The notes under the pieces were generated by a model, which searched no databases, was not told the DNA's origin, and worked only from the letters and a program-made list of their open reading frames with translations. The translations under genes and the position numbers were made by a program. A stretch of 64,000 bases of DNA from Flagellimonas aequoris. GTDB taxonomy: Bacteria; Bacteroidota; Bacteroidia; Flavobacteriales; Flavobacteriaceae. Within the stretch, counting starts at the first letter, position 1. Each line of letters starts with the position of its first letter. Of this stretch, positions 36,894 through 45,999 are shown piece after piece. The stretch is from the NCBI RefSeq assembly GCF_003584165.1, contig NZ_QXFJ01000030.1, positions 744,001 to 808,000 of the forward strand, written 5' to 3'.

Positions 36894-38855
36894 TCAACTA
36901 AAGTTGAACCAAAACCTGACTCCCTCGGATTGCTTGTCGATGTTGAGCTTGGACTGCAATTGGTTCACCAATCGGTTGATCAGGCGTATTCCCATGGAGG
37001 AATGGGTTCTTTCCTCGGTATCTTCGGGCAGTCCCACCCCATTATCGGTATATTCAAAATAGCCTTGATCCCCATTTTTGCGAAGGTGGATGTAAATTTT
37101 TCCATTTTCATCATTCTCCGGGAAGGCATATTTGAATGAATTGGAAACCAGTTCGTTCAAAATCAATCCAAATGGAATGGCCCTATCAATATCCAATTCG
37201 GTTCCTTCGGCATCTATGGTAATGCTAATGTTGTGCCCACCTTTTTTGTAAACGGACTGTACACTGTTGATCAAACTTTCGATATAGCCCTGCATTTCGA
37301 TGACGGATAGGTCATCGTTCTGATACAATTTTTGATGGATCAAGGCCATGGCCTTCACCCTACTCTTCCCTTCTTCCAAAGCTTCAATGGCAGCCTTGCT
37401 TCTCGTATTTTTGGTTTGGAGACTGAGCAAGCTGGATACCATTTGAAGGTTGTTCTTTACCCTGTGATGGATTTCCTTCAAAAGAGAATCCTTTTCAATC
37501 AAAGCATTCTCAATAATGTGATTTTGCTCAGCAATCAATCGTTGGTTCTTGATACTCTTCAAATAGGCATATACCAAACCGGCAAATCCCAACAAAGTGA
37601 ATATCAGCGATATGAAAACTAGGTTGATGCGCTCATCCTTGGCCTTCATTTCACTACGAGCCAATTCGTTTATCCTTTTCTGTTCATCGATCAACCGCTG
37701 GGAGTTTTCCAGATCCTCGTTGGCCACAATGGTCACCAATTGCTGCTTTATGAGGGCAGATTGCTTTTGGGACATGGAATCCTTTATTCTTTCATTTCGT
37801 TTGTAGTATATGGCTGCGTTCCTAAAGTTTTCTACCTTGTCATAATAAGCAGCCAGCAAACTGTTTCGTTTAATGACCTGAAAAACGGTTATGTGATCAA
37901 ATTCAACATCCAGGTATTTTTTGGCTTCTGTGTAGTGCTCCATTTTTAGATTGGCATCGGCCAAATACAGGGTGTTCTCCACTACTTCGCTCTGGTCACT
38001 GTTCTTGGGTGATGTCTTCAGGACTTCGATGCTGTTCTGCAATAAGGGCAATGCTTCCTCATACTCCCCGAGCATTACATGACATTTGGCAATGTTCCCT
38101 TCAATTTCGGCCTTAAGAAGATCACTTTCAAAAATATCAGATTCGCTTTTTTGGGTAGAAATGTCATTGAGGTACACATCCAAGTAGGCTTTGGCCTTTT
38201 TTAACTCACTCAAGGCCGTAGGGGCAGAATTGTCCAACCTGAGATAGTTTCCAACCTTGCTGTGGTATTTGGCCAGACCATAGGAGTCATTATCCGCGAT
38301 GGTCGGCTTTACCTCCATGATATATTGGTTCCTTGCCTTTGTGTACAGTCCAAGGTTACTGTAGATATCGTAAAAGGATACGTTGTCCGTAATACCCAAT
38401 TCGCGTTTTTTCTTCCTGATTTCAATCTGCTTGTCGTACAACTGCAGGTTGGCATAATTGTCGTCCAAAACGTCCAGGATAATCTTTTTGGATTCGGTAT
38501 CCAAAGAATCCTTTGACTCGTACAACTCCTTGGCCAGGGCCGTACTCTTGTCATATTCCCCCAAATCGTTGTACACCTGCGCCTCCATGACCCTATAGAG
38601 TTTGGATGCTATGGTATCGTTGGTTTTTTCGGCGTTCGCCAGATATATTTTGATGGTATCCAACCAATCGTACGCGGAGTTGGTATTGTAGCGGTTTACC
38701 GAGTTGAAGAAAACATCGAACCTGCCGGACGGCATGTTGGAATCCTGGAATTCCTTTAACACACTCCGTTCCTCATCAGTTGAGATTTGAGCCGAGGCAT
38801 GAAAAAGAAAAACGAAATATAATGTGGTGAATAAAAATCTTACGTAACGTCCCAT
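36894..38855 (-). CDS. TPR-containing sensor histidine kinase (HisKA_2 type)
   Basis: 653 residues from ATG 38855, which opens a signal peptide (MGRYVRFLFTTLYFVFLFHASAQ). Residues about 30-390 are TPR-like helices, probably periplasmic; then a coiled stretch and one span (LVFISLIFTLLGFAGLVYAYL). The kinase has the HisKA_2 box LLKEIHHRVKNNLQMVSSLL (phospho-acceptor His near residue 460) and an ATPase domain with NELVSNSFKYAFPE and DNGVGLPEDTEE. Such kinases in Bacteroidetes often pair with LytTR regulators; one lies about 550 bases upstream in the same direction. Confidence 0.92.
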   Translation of the reverse strand: MGRYVRFLFTTLYFVFLFHASAQISTDEERSVLKEFQDSNMPSGRFDVFFNSVNRYNTNSAYDWLDTIKIYLANAEKTNDTIASKLYRVMEAQVYNDLGEYDKSTALAKELYESKDSLDTESKKIILDVLDDNYANLQLYDKQIEIRKKKRELGITDNVSFYDIYSNLGLYTKARNQYIMEVKPTIADNDSYGLAKYHSKVGNYLRLDNSAPTALSELKKAKAYLDVYLNDISTQKSESDIFESDLLKAEIEGNIAKCHVMLGEYEEALPLLQNSIEVLKTSPKNSDQSEVVENTLYLADANLKMEHYTEAKKYLDVEFDHITVFQVIKRNSLLAAYYDKVENFRNAAIYYKRNERIKDSMSQKQSALIKQQLVTIVANEDLENSQRLIDEQKRINELARSEMKAKDERINLVFISLIFTLLGFAGLVYAYLKSIKNQRLIAEQNHIIENALIEKDSLLKEIHHRVKNNLQMVSSLLSLQTKNTRSKAAIEALEEGKSRVKAMALIHQKLYQNDDLSVIEMQGYIESLINSVQSVYKKGGHNISITIDAEGTELDIDRAIPFGLILNELVSNSFKYAFPENDENGKIYIHLRKNGDQGYFEYTDNGVGLPEDTEERTHSSMGIRLINRLVNQLQSKLNIDKQSEGVRFWFNFS

Positions 38856-39049
38856 TAATTTTCTTGATATAGCAACCACAATCCATAGGATGCAGTCCCA
38901 TATTATTTGTGCCCTTTTTTCCTTTATAGCCCCAATACACAAATCACTTCAGAGACGAAAACCATCAGCTGAAAAACAAGTATGGGGTATATAAAGAACG
39001 TTAGTTTAGTCCCAAAATTAAATTCCATACAACAGACTTGTTCACTATT

Positions 39050-39337
39050 GTTGTGAAAACCCCGTATTCTGTTGTGAAAAGTACATCGATGTATGTCAAG
39101 TGGTATTATATCGATGTTTTGTGCACTTCATGGAATTCTCCAAGGTTTACTTGGCTATCAAAATCAAAAAAGGCCTTGCCGATTAAACAAGACCCTTTTA
39201 CGAGAACACTATATGAAAATGAAAAAATTACTTTCTGAATTATTAACACTGCTAAAGTATGGGCATGCTCGTAGATGCTGAAATTTATGTTGTGAACGCC
39301 ATAAAAGTTGTGGTCTTTTTCTTTAAAAATAGTTGTG
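39050..39337 (+). promoter_or_regulatory. Clustered GTTGTG repeats, possible LytTR binding sites
   Basis: GTTGTG occurs five times in the same orientation, at 39050, 39071, 39288, 39307 and 39332. The first two are parts of an identical 10-mer GTTGTGAAAA with start-to-start distance of 21 bases, that is two helical turns. LytTR proteins bind pairs of short direct repeats with about this spacing. A LytTR regulator gene is next to the cluster. Confidence 0.4.
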
Positions 39338-39340
39338 GTA

Positions 39341-39366
39341 TAAAAAAAGCACCCTTAAAGGGTGCT
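39341..39366 (-). terminator. Terminator after the LytTR regulator gene
   Basis: AGCACCC / GGGTGCT stem (39348-39354 with 39360-39366, 5-base loop that can close further) and a T-run on the minus strand (39342-39348). It lies 38 bases after the regulator stop and ends the SPOR-menA-regulator unit. Confidence 0.85.
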
Positions 39367-39404
39367 CTGAATATATTTTAAATAAATGTCCGGTCTTTTC
39401 TTTC

Positions 39405-40157
39405 CTAGCTGTTCATGGACGAAAGAATGAATTCCTTAAAGTCCTTGGAAATAGGAATCAAGTTGTTATTGATTACAATATCCTTTGAATTGATGGCATC
39501 AATATGATCCACATTCACGATATAGGACTTATGAGCCCTATAGAATTTATTCTGTGGCAATTTTTCCAGATAATCCTTTAACGGCGAACGAACCAAAAAT
39601 TTCTTGTCTGCGGTGTTCACTTCCAAATACACATTGTCCGCCTTGATGAACTGGATGTCCTTAAACTGTATCCTGTAATAAAGGTGTTGCTTCTTCACAA
39701 AGATGGAATCCTTCAGTACGGAGTTGGATGTGAAGCTTTCTCCTGCTTCCTCAAACTCCTTACTGTTTTCCTTTCGGGCGTAGCTAAAATTGGAAAGGGC
39801 AATCTCGATAGAGGTGTAAAGATCTTGTTGCTCAAAAGGTTTTACCAAATAACCATCAGGCTTCACCGTTTTGGCATTCTCCACAGTGGCCCTATCGGAG
39901 TTGGAGGTCACGAATATGAACGGAATGTTATAATTCTCCCTGATATGTTTTCCTAGGTCGATACCTGTCTTGTCCGAAGCCAAGATGATATCGATCAACA
40001 CCAAATCAACATGGTTGTTCTTCAATACCTCTACGGCTTGTTCGTATACAATGACATTATCCACAATCTCATACCCAATTTCCTCGAGCATCGATTGCAT
40101 GTCATCCGCAATGATGACATTGTCCTCTACGATTAGAATTTTGATTGGATGTTCCAA
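39405..40157 (-). CDS. LytTR family response regulator
   Basis: 250 residues. Receiver domain 1-125 with the acidic pocket VEDN and the phospho-acceptor aspartate in VDLVLIDIILAS near residue 56, and the lysine in YLVKPF. C-terminal LytTR DNA-binding domain about 150-248 (YYRIQFKDIQFIKADNVYLE, FYRAHKSYIVNVDHIDAI). Likely partner of the TPR kinase encoded downstream, although a terminator divides them. It starts 33 bases after menA and seems to be read from the menA transcript, an uncommon coupling. Confidence 0.94.
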   Translation of the reverse strand: MEHPIKILIVEDNVIIADDMQSMLEEIGYEIVDNVIVYEQAVEVLKNNHVDLVLIDIILASDKTGIDLGKHIRENYNIPFIFVTSNSDRATVENAKTVKPDGYLVKPFEQQDLYTSIEIALSNFSYARKENSKEFEEAGESFTSNSVLKDSIFVKKQHLYYRIQFKDIQFIKADNVYLEVNTADKKFLVRSPLKDYLEKLPQNKFYRAHKSYIVNVDHIDAINSKDIVINNNLIPISKDFKEFILSSMNS

Positions 40158-40190
40158 GTTCCTTTAAGTTTATCTGGTTGTTAATCAAAT

Positions 40191-41099
40191 TTACAAAAAA
40201 ATATTTACAGCTATGAAGAAGAGTATGGCAAGTAAGAAAGTACTCAATGCCAACTTTTTCAGTTCCCCATCCAGCTTCACCGGCTCGTGGGTCAACATCA
40301 CCTTTCTCAAGTGGATCAATAGAGGCACAAAGGCAAGCATAAAAAAGGAATGGCTCCAATGGATGCCTTCCCATACGATGTAGACCAAAAAGAGCAACAA
40401 CGCCATAGATATCAAAAAGAAATGGTACCGTTTCCCATTTTCATACCCCATTTTAACTACCAAGGTATTCTTACCATGTTTTTTATCGGAAACCACATCC
40501 CTCAAATTATTGAGATTGAGCACTCCTACGCATAGCAGTCCAATGGCCACTGCGGGTAAAATGGATGGCCCATCTAACCTTTTTGTGAATAAGAACATGC
40601 TTCCCAACACGCCAAGCAATCCAAAGAACAAAAACACGAAAAGATCACCGAGACCCTTATATCCATATGGATTAGAGCCCATGGTATACTTGAGTGCCGC
40701 CCAAATGCTCAGCACCCCAAGTACGGTAAATAGGATAATGTAAGGAAGGTTTTCCCATCCAAAAGCTTGATAGACCAACACCAAGGCCAAAGCCATGGAA
40801 ATTGCAATAGAAATGATGATACCTTTTTTTAGCGTTGCCCTAGTAAGTAAACCGCTTTGCAATGCCCTTGCTGGCCCAATTCGATCTTCATTGTCGGTGC
40901 CTTTTACTCCATCGCCATAGTCGTTGGCAAAATTGGAGGTCACCTGAAAACCTATAGTAGTAAGGAGTGCCAATATAAAAATGGAAAGTTCAAAAAAGCC
41001 TTGTTTTCTGGCCAAGGCAGCACCTACAATAATTCCGGACAAGGAAAGTGGAAGTGTTCTTAATCGAGCGGCCTGTATCCAGGTCTTAATATTTCCCAA
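40191..41099 (-). CDS. menA: 1,4-Dihydroxy-2-naphthoate polyprenyltransferase
   Basis: 302 residues, UbiA family, about eight or nine membrane spans. It attaches the polyprenyl tail to dihydroxynaphthoate, the membrane step of menaquinone synthesis. The diphosphate/Mg site is NFANDYGDGVKGTDNEDR near residue 57, and the second Asp-rich motif is NLRDVVSDKKHGKNTL near 190. Starts 2 bases after the stop of the SPOR-like gene, so translation may be coupled. Confidence 0.94.
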   Translation of the reverse strand: MGNIKTWIQAARLRTLPLSLSGIIVGAALARKQGFFELSIFILALLTTIGFQVTSNFANDYGDGVKGTDNEDRIGPARALQSGLLTRATLKKGIIISIAISMALALVLVYQAFGWENLPYIILFTVLGVLSIWAALKYTMGSNPYGYKGLGDLFVFLFFGLLGVLGSMFLFTKRLDGPSILPAVAIGLLCVGVLNLNNLRDVVSDKKHGKNTLVVKMGYENGKRYHFFLISMALLLFLVYIVWEGIHWSHSFFMLAFVPLLIHLRKVMLTHEPVKLDGELKKLALSTFLLAILFFIAVNIFL

Positions 41100-41101
41100 G
41101 C

Positions 41102-41701
41102 TTAAAAAGGATCTTCTATTTTAACTCTTTTACCGTCTTGATATGAGGCCACAAATGCATCCTTAAAGCCCATCTGTACCAATTGCTTTCTGAAGGATTG
41201 GGCTTCCTGCAAGGTTTCAAAATTACCCAGGGAGTAGGCATAAAAGGGATTTGTTTTTACAAAAAGGGTGTTGGTCAAAGCTTCGGATGCCAAGGTCACA
41301 TTGTTGTCCACAAAAGATTTGACCTGAACGGAATAAATTTTTTCCTTGTTCAGAAACTCCTTGGCCAAATAGAATTCCTTGACCAAACTCAACTCCTCAT
41401 TTTGTGATTTTAGGTTATCGATCCTTGCCTTGATCACATCCAAACTGTCAATGGAGACCAATACGTTGCTTTGGTTTTCGAAGGATTGTTTGCTAGTGAG
41501 TCCGGCAGTAAAGGAAGTGATGGCCAACGTTCCAATGACGAACAATCCCACAAAACCCAATAGAATGTTCCTTTGCACTTTCAATTTGCGCAAATCTTTA
41601 TTCTTATACTTTATCTGATCCAGTAGTCGTTCGTTGATAATCTGGGCCTTATCTATATCCTTATGAAGGTCCAACAAATCGCTTTCTTCAATAAAAGGCA
41701 T
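41102..41701 (-). CDS. SPOR-like domain membrane protein, hypothetical
   Basis: 199 residues. Cytoplasmic N-terminus with coiled coil (LHKDIDKAQIINERLLDQIK), one span near residues 46-66 (NILLGFVGLFVIGTLAITSF), a periplasmic coil and a C-terminal domain (about 120-190) reading YSVQVKSF and FYAYSLGNFETLQEAQSFRK, then LVQMGFKDAFVASYQDGKRV. This resembles a SPOR domain, which binds denuded peptidoglycan at division sites. Start chosen at MPFIEESDLLDL. Forms an operon with menA. Confidence 0.82.
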   Translation of the reverse strand: MPFIEESDLLDLHKDIDKAQIINERLLDQIKYKNKDLRKLKVQRNILLGFVGLFVIGTLAITSFTAGLTSKQSFENQSNVLVSIDSLDVIKARIDNLKSQNEELSLVKEFYLAKEFLNKEKIYSVQVKSFVDNNVTLASEALTNTLFVKTNPFYAYSLGNFETLQEAQSFRKQLVQMGFKDAFVASYQDGKRVKIEDPF

Positions 41702-41771
41702 ATTGTCAAGGGGTTATGGGTTAAATGTTATGACAAATACATAACAATCAATAAGTTGGTACGTATACCTA

Positions 41772-41807
41772 CAAATGTAAAATATTTAGTTAAAGAAAAA
41801 AACTCAA
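41772..41807 (-). promoter_or_regulatory. Possible promoter of the SPOR-menA-regulator operon
   Basis: TACATTTG on the minus strand (41772-41779) matches TAnnTTTG. The nearest TTG (41805-41807) is 25 bases away, slightly too far. The box is about 70 bases before the first start codon. Confidence 0.35.
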
Positions 41808-41861
41808 CGGTATGGAAATAACTCACTTACCAAAAAAAAAACATATTGATGGAATTGATCT

Positions 41862-42692
41862 TCACAACAATCGAATGCCATCTTCTTGAATGGTGATCTT
41901 GCGCTGTCTGTAAAGAATGCCTACTCCTTTTTTAAAGGCCTTCTTGCTCAAATGGAGTTGGCTCTGGATTTCTTCGGGTGAAGACTTGTCATGCAAGGGT
42001 AAAAAACCATTGTTCTGTTGCAGTTTATCAAAAATGATCTTGGCAGTGGGCTCCAACATTTTGGCCCCAATGGGCTGAAGGGAAATATCAATTTTATGAT
42101 CGTCCCTGACTTTCTTGACATAGCCCTTGATTTGACTGCCAACCGATACGGGTTTAAAGATATCGCTGTCGAAAATAAGCCCTTTGTACTTGTTGTCCAC
42201 TATAACCTCCCAGCCCAAGGGGGTTTTTCGGTATACCAAAAGATCCACCTCTGTATTGGGTTTGTAGTCGGCGCCTTCATTGACAAGAAATTTATCCAAT
42301 TTACTGGATCCTGTCAGCCTCATACTCTCCTCATCCATGTAGCAATATACCATGTATTTCTTCCCTTCCTCCATGCGCTGGGCCTGTTCCCTAAAGGGAA
42401 CCAAAAGATGTTTTTCCAATCCCCATTCTAAAAATGCACCATAGGCACTTACCTCCGCTACCTTCAAATAGGCAAAGCCATTTCGGAATATGTACGGCTT
42501 CAAGGTAGTGGCAACGGGGCGTTCGCTGTTGTCCAAGTAACAGAACACCTCCATTTCGGTATCGATTTTAAAATCTTCTGGGACATACTTGTTGGGCAAA
42601 AGAATTTCCGTGCCCTCTTCATCTTCCAAAAAAAGACCGACACTGGTAGCCCTAACAATTTTCAGCGTATTGTAATCCCCTAATTTTATCAT
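41862..42692 (-). CDS. CvfB-like S1 RNA-binding protein
   Basis: 276 residues. Three S1-like beta barrels (first MIKLGDYNTLKIVRATSVGL; second about 65-130, AYLKVAEVSAYGAFLEWGLE; third about 145-215, YRKTPLGWEVIVDNKYKGLI) and a winged-helix C-terminus (about 220-276, SSPEEIQSQLHLSKKAFKKG). This is the build of CvfB of Gram-positive bacteria, an RNA-binding regulator of virulence and post-transcriptional control; the target here is unknown. It lies between two men operons with its own start region downstream of a terminator. Confidence 0.92.
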   Translation of the reverse strand: MIKLGDYNTLKIVRATSVGLFLEDEEGTEILLPNKYVPEDFKIDTEMEVFCYLDNSERPVATTLKPYIFRNGFAYLKVAEVSAYGAFLEWGLEKHLLVPFREQAQRMEEGKKYMVYCYMDEESMRLTGSSKLDKFLVNEGADYKPNTEVDLLVYRKTPLGWEVIVDNKYKGLIFDSDIFKPVSVGSQIKGYVKKVRDDHKIDISLQPIGAKMLEPTAKIIFDKLQQNNGFLPLHDKSSPEEIQSQLHLSKKAFKKGVGILYRQRKITIQEDGIRLL

Positions 42693-42722
42693 GGCACAAA
42701 GGTAGATGTAAATTGTGTGTAT

Positions 42723-42751
42723 AAAAAAAGCCGCCCGTAATGGACAGCTTT
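42723..42751 (-). terminator. Terminator after the DUF2853 gene
   Basis: On the minus strand AAAGCTGTCC / GGGCGGCTTT form a 10-bp stem with two G-U pairs and a 5-base loop, followed by T7. It ends the thioesterase-menF-menD-DUF2853 unit. Confidence 0.75.
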
Positions 42752-42769
42752 ATTAAGCGGTTAACCATT

Positions 42770-43111
42770 TTAATTATAAACGGATTCCTTTCCAAAATGT
42801 TTGGCCAACATATAGTAGATGACCGCCCTATGCTTGTTTTTTTCAGATTGTCCGTATTTGGCAATGACTTTGTTGATGCCCTCCATTAAGGCAGGACTAT
42901 CCACAAGCCCTAATTTTTTGATCAAGAAGTTGTTCTTTACGGTTTCCAGTTCCTTTTCGTCAGATCCAGAAACTTTGGAAGCATCCAGGTTATATATGGC
43001 AGGGCCAAGTCCAACGGCAACCTTGGTCAATAGATCCATATTAGGGGTCTCCCCAAATTTGGACTTGATATCCTCTGCGTACTTTTCAATTAACTCGTCT
43101 CTTTTGCTCAT
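42770..43111 (-). CDS. DUF2853 family protein
   Basis: 113 residues, helical, soluble. MSKRDELIEKYAEDIKSKFG and VGLGPAIYNLDASKVSGSD are as in other DUF2853 proteins. Function unknown; members are common beside menD in flavobacteria. It follows menD by 36 bases and is the last gene before a terminator. Proteins of this family bind neither a known cofactor nor membrane as far as can be seen. Confidence 0.9.
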   Translation of the reverse strand: MSKRDELIEKYAEDIKSKFGETPNMDLLTKVAVGLGPAIYNLDASKVSGSDEKELETVKNNFLIKKLGLVDSPALMEGINKVIAKYGQSEKNKHRAVIYYMLAKHFGKESVYN

Positions 43112-43147
43112 GATCGATCAGTGTTTTTATGATTTATAGCGTAGCCC

Positions 43148-44884
43148 CTAAGATATGAAATCGAAGTAGCCAAGCAAAATTTTATTGTTCAGGTCCCTAG
43201 GCGTGAAAATCTCCAATATCCTTGGTTTTTGTGATGGATCATAAAGATGTTGCAGGTTTCCGATAAGTTCCATTTCATTTTCTGCCTTGAAATATTCAAA
43301 CCCATACATGTTGGCCAAATGCTCGGCGGAAAGATCGTGATGGGTCTCAAAAAAGGTCTCGAATTCTACTGTGTCCTCCTTGCCCGGCAAGATCCTGAAA
43401 ATTCCCCCTCCCCCATTGTTGATAAGGATTATCCTGAAATCGGGTCGTATGTGATTGTTCCAAAGTGCATTGCTATCGTAGAAGAAACTGAGGTCCCCCG
43501 TAATCAACAGTGTAGGCTCTGGGTTGTGTATCGATGCCCCGACAGCCGTGGACGAGCTACCATCGATACCACTGGTACCCCGGTTGCAAAAGACTTTAAG
43601 AGACTCGTGCATGGGGAATAGCTGTGCATAACGCACTGTGGAGCTATTGGCGAGATGCACCTGATACCCTTTGGGTATGCTTTCCATGATTTTGTCAAAA
43701 ACCGTAAAATCAGAAAATGGAATCTGATTTAGGTAGGCCTGTCGTTTTTCTTCATATTGGGTTTTCACCCCTTCCCAATACGTTTTGTATTCGCTCACTG
43801 TATCTTGCGAAGATCCCAACACCTTGAAGAACTCATTCGGGCTCGTTTTTATATGTTCCGAAAGGCAATAAAAAGTATTATAGGCCTTCTTTTCATCTAT
43901 ATGCCAATGATGTTTGGGCTTGTATTTTCGGAGAAAGGCCTTGATTTTTTTGGAAACGATCAAACCGCCGAAAGTTACCAACAAATCGGGTTGTAACTTT
44001 TTGAACAGTTCATCCACGTTTGTTGATTTTTCAATGGGAGCGATAATGCTGTCGATGCTCAGGAAAAAATCAGGATGGTGCAGATTGGACGTGGTTTCCG
44101 TAAATACCAAGGTATTCCCATCTTTGGCCAATAAATCCATAACTGTTTGATCCGTGGTTCCGGGATGATTTACGCCAACCAAGACCATTTTGCGCGGACT
44201 TTCATGCCATATTTTGGCCAGCTCTTCCCAATTTTGGATCTCAGGGGGGGGTGGAAACGAAATCGCGCTTTTCCCTATGGTCACTGACGGGGATTCCATC
44301 CTTCCGTACAAAGGTTCCTCAAAAGGTATGTTGATATGGACAGGGGCTTTTTCATGAAAAGCTGTTTGCAGTGCTTTTCCTATTTCGTTTTCATTAAAGG
44401 CCTGAACGGCTTCCTGGCTTTCCTCCAACAGGTTTGGGCCATAGGCGGCAACTTTCTCGGTGGCATGCGAAATATCCTGCTTTAAATTGGCCGCATAACC
44501 GATATGCCTGTCCAAAACGTTTTCTTGTCGAATGGTCTGTCCATCCCCTATATCGATTCGATAACCAGGGCGGTCTGCTGATACCACGATCAAAGGAATG
44601 TCACTATAGAATGCCTCGGCCACAGCTGGGTAGTAATTTAAAAGGGCGCTCCCCGAGGTACAGACCACCGCCACCGGTTCCTGCAATTGTTGGGCCATCC
44701 CCAGTGCAAAAAATGCTGCACAACGCTCATCCACAACGCTATAGCATTTGAAAAATGGGTTTTTGGTAAAACTGATGGTCAACGGAGCATTCCGAGATCC
44801 AGGCGAAATGACAATATGTTTAACTCCCTTGGATTTGAAATACAGCACCAAGGTCTGTGCAGAGGGAATATCTGAGTACATCAT
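43148..44884 (-). CDS. menD: SEPHCHC synthase
   Basis: 578 residues from 44884 (MMYSDIPSAQTLVLYFKSKG); the second ATG at 44881 is equally likely. Thiamine-diphosphate enzyme that adds 2-oxoglutarate to isochorismate. N-terminal PYR domain with ISPGSRNAPLT and the conserved glutamate region FYSDIPLIVVSADRPGYRID; C-terminal PP domain with GTSGIDGSSSTAVGASIHNP and the Mg site LLITGDLSFFYDSNALWNN. The longer frame from 44920 adds residues unlike the family. Second step of menaquinone synthesis, 54 bases after menF. Confidence 0.95.
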   Translation of the reverse strand: MMYSDIPSAQTLVLYFKSKGVKHIVISPGSRNAPLTISFTKNPFFKCYSVVDERCAAFFALGMAQQLQEPVAVVCTSGSALLNYYPAVAEAFYSDIPLIVVSADRPGYRIDIGDGQTIRQENVLDRHIGYAANLKQDISHATEKVAAYGPNLLEESQEAVQAFNENEIGKALQTAFHEKAPVHINIPFEEPLYGRMESPSVTIGKSAISFPPPPEIQNWEELAKIWHESPRKMVLVGVNHPGTTDQTVMDLLAKDGNTLVFTETTSNLHHPDFFLSIDSIIAPIEKSTNVDELFKKLQPDLLVTFGGLIVSKKIKAFLRKYKPKHHWHIDEKKAYNTFYCLSEHIKTSPNEFFKVLGSSQDTVSEYKTYWEGVKTQYEEKRQAYLNQIPFSDFTVFDKIMESIPKGYQVHLANSSTVRYAQLFPMHESLKVFCNRGTSGIDGSSSTAVGASIHNPEPTLLITGDLSFFYDSNALWNNHIRPDFRIILINNGGGGIFRILPGKEDTVEFETFFETHHDLSAEHLANMYGFEYFKAENEMELIGNLQHLYDPSQKPRILEIFTPRDLNNKILLGYFDFIS

Positions 44885-44937
44885 GGACCACAAAAATACA
44901 TTTGAAAAACATATTCCCATAGCATGGAAGCAACTTA

Positions 44938-45999
44938 TTACAAGATGCCGAGCATGGTTTTGCTTTTGTTCTGTGTCTCAATCCATTCCTGTTCCGGGAA
45001 AGAACTAGCGGTTATGCCCCCTCCTACGAATATGGTGGCATGATCGCCCAAAAGTTCCATGCACCTCAAATTCACGAACAGGGAGGTCTCCTTTGGTGCC
45101 CAAAGGTTTAATTCCCCCAAAAAACCCGTGTAAAAAGTACGCTGGTAATTCTCGTTTTGTAAGATGAAATCCTGGGCTTCCTTGGTAGGTATGCCGCATA
45201 CGGCCGGGGTGGGATGTAAAGAGTTGATGATTTCCGATAGACTGGTATTGGGGAGTGGTACTCCCTTGACCTCAGATCTTAAGTGCCAGAGTTTCCCTGC
45301 CCTGATGGACTCAGCTTTTTCAATGATAAGGTTTTCCATCAAGTTGCCTAAGGAATCCTTGATATGGTCCGATACCATTTGCTGTTCTTCGATTTCTTTT
45401 GCACCCCATTGCGGCTGTTTATTTTCCTCGTAGGGCAAGGTAGCGGCCAAGGACATGGTTTTCAGTTGTCCATCCTTGGTCCTGACCAAGGTCTCCGGAG
45501 TGGCCCCGCACCAGGCACCCACTTTGGGATGGTGGAAGAAATAGCAAAAAGCATTGGGGTAATTCCCCAACAAATCTTTGAGAATCTGGATTGGATTTTT
45601 TGAAATTTTCCGATCAATTTTTCTGGAAAGAACCACTTTTTTCAATTCACCCGACTGGATGGCCTGTATGCCTTTTTCCACAAGATGGATATGCTCTTTT
45701 TGTCCATCTTCGGAAATGACAAGTTCTTTGTTTCTTACTTCACTTTCAAAATGAGCATGGGTTTGAAATACTTCATCCGGTTGGATAAGGACCACTCCTT
45801 CCTCAAGTGAAAAAGGTGCAAAAACAAAACCGCTGTCTTCAAAATCTTTGGTGGTATTTAAATTGGCATTGGACTGAAAAATAGCCGTGAGCAGCTGTGC
45901 ATTGGGTTTTCTGAATGCTACAAAGGGTAGTCCTATTTCCAGGCCTAAACCCATTCTTTTAAAAATGTATTCAGGTTCCTTATTTTCTGGGTAAAGCAA
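44938..45999 (-). CDS. menF: Isochorismate synthase
   Basis: 353 residues, chorismate-binding enzyme family. It opens the menaquinone branch by turning chorismate into isochorismate. Motifs: KKVVLSRKIDRK, GAWCGATPETLVRTKDGQLK, TMSLAATLPYEENKQPQWGA, HLRSEVKG near 250, TPAVCGIPTKEAQDFI and GFLGELN with LFVNLRCMEL. It overlaps the thioesterase gene by 20 bases, which supports the start at 45999; a shorter start at 45954 exists. Either menF or entC type, but the context is menaquinone. Confidence 0.94.
   Translation of the reverse strand: MLYPENKEPEYIFKRMGLGLEIGLPFVAFRKPNAQLLTAIFQSNANLNTTKDFEDSGFVFAPFSLEEGVVLIQPDEVFQTHAHFESEVRNKELVISEDGQKEHIHLVEKGIQAIQSGELKKVVLSRKIDRKISKNPIQILKDLLGNYPNAFCYFFHHPKVGAWCGATPETLVRTKDGQLKTMSLAATLPYEENKQPQWGAKEIEEQQMVSDHIKDSLGNLMENLIIEKAESIRAGKLWHLRSEVKGVPLPNTSLSEIINSLHPTPAVCGIPTKEAQDFILQNENYQRTFYTGFLGELNLWAPKETSLFVNLRCMELLGDHATIFVGGGITASSFPEQEWIETQNKSKTMLGIL

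Larger units (their letters stand above)
38856..39404. other. 549-base intergenic region between kinase and LytTR regulator genes
   Basis: AT-rich, no convincing gene. A plus-strand frame of 66 codons (39038-39238) lacks a start context and known motifs and was rejected. The region holds repeated GTTGTG sites, a terminator for the regulator gene and presumably the kinase promoter, for which I found no good TAnnTTTG box. Confidence 0.7.

Noticed and set aside
39038-39238. 66-codon plus-strand frame in the kinase-regulator gap
   Set aside because: Starts inside the repeat area, no promoter fit and no protein character.
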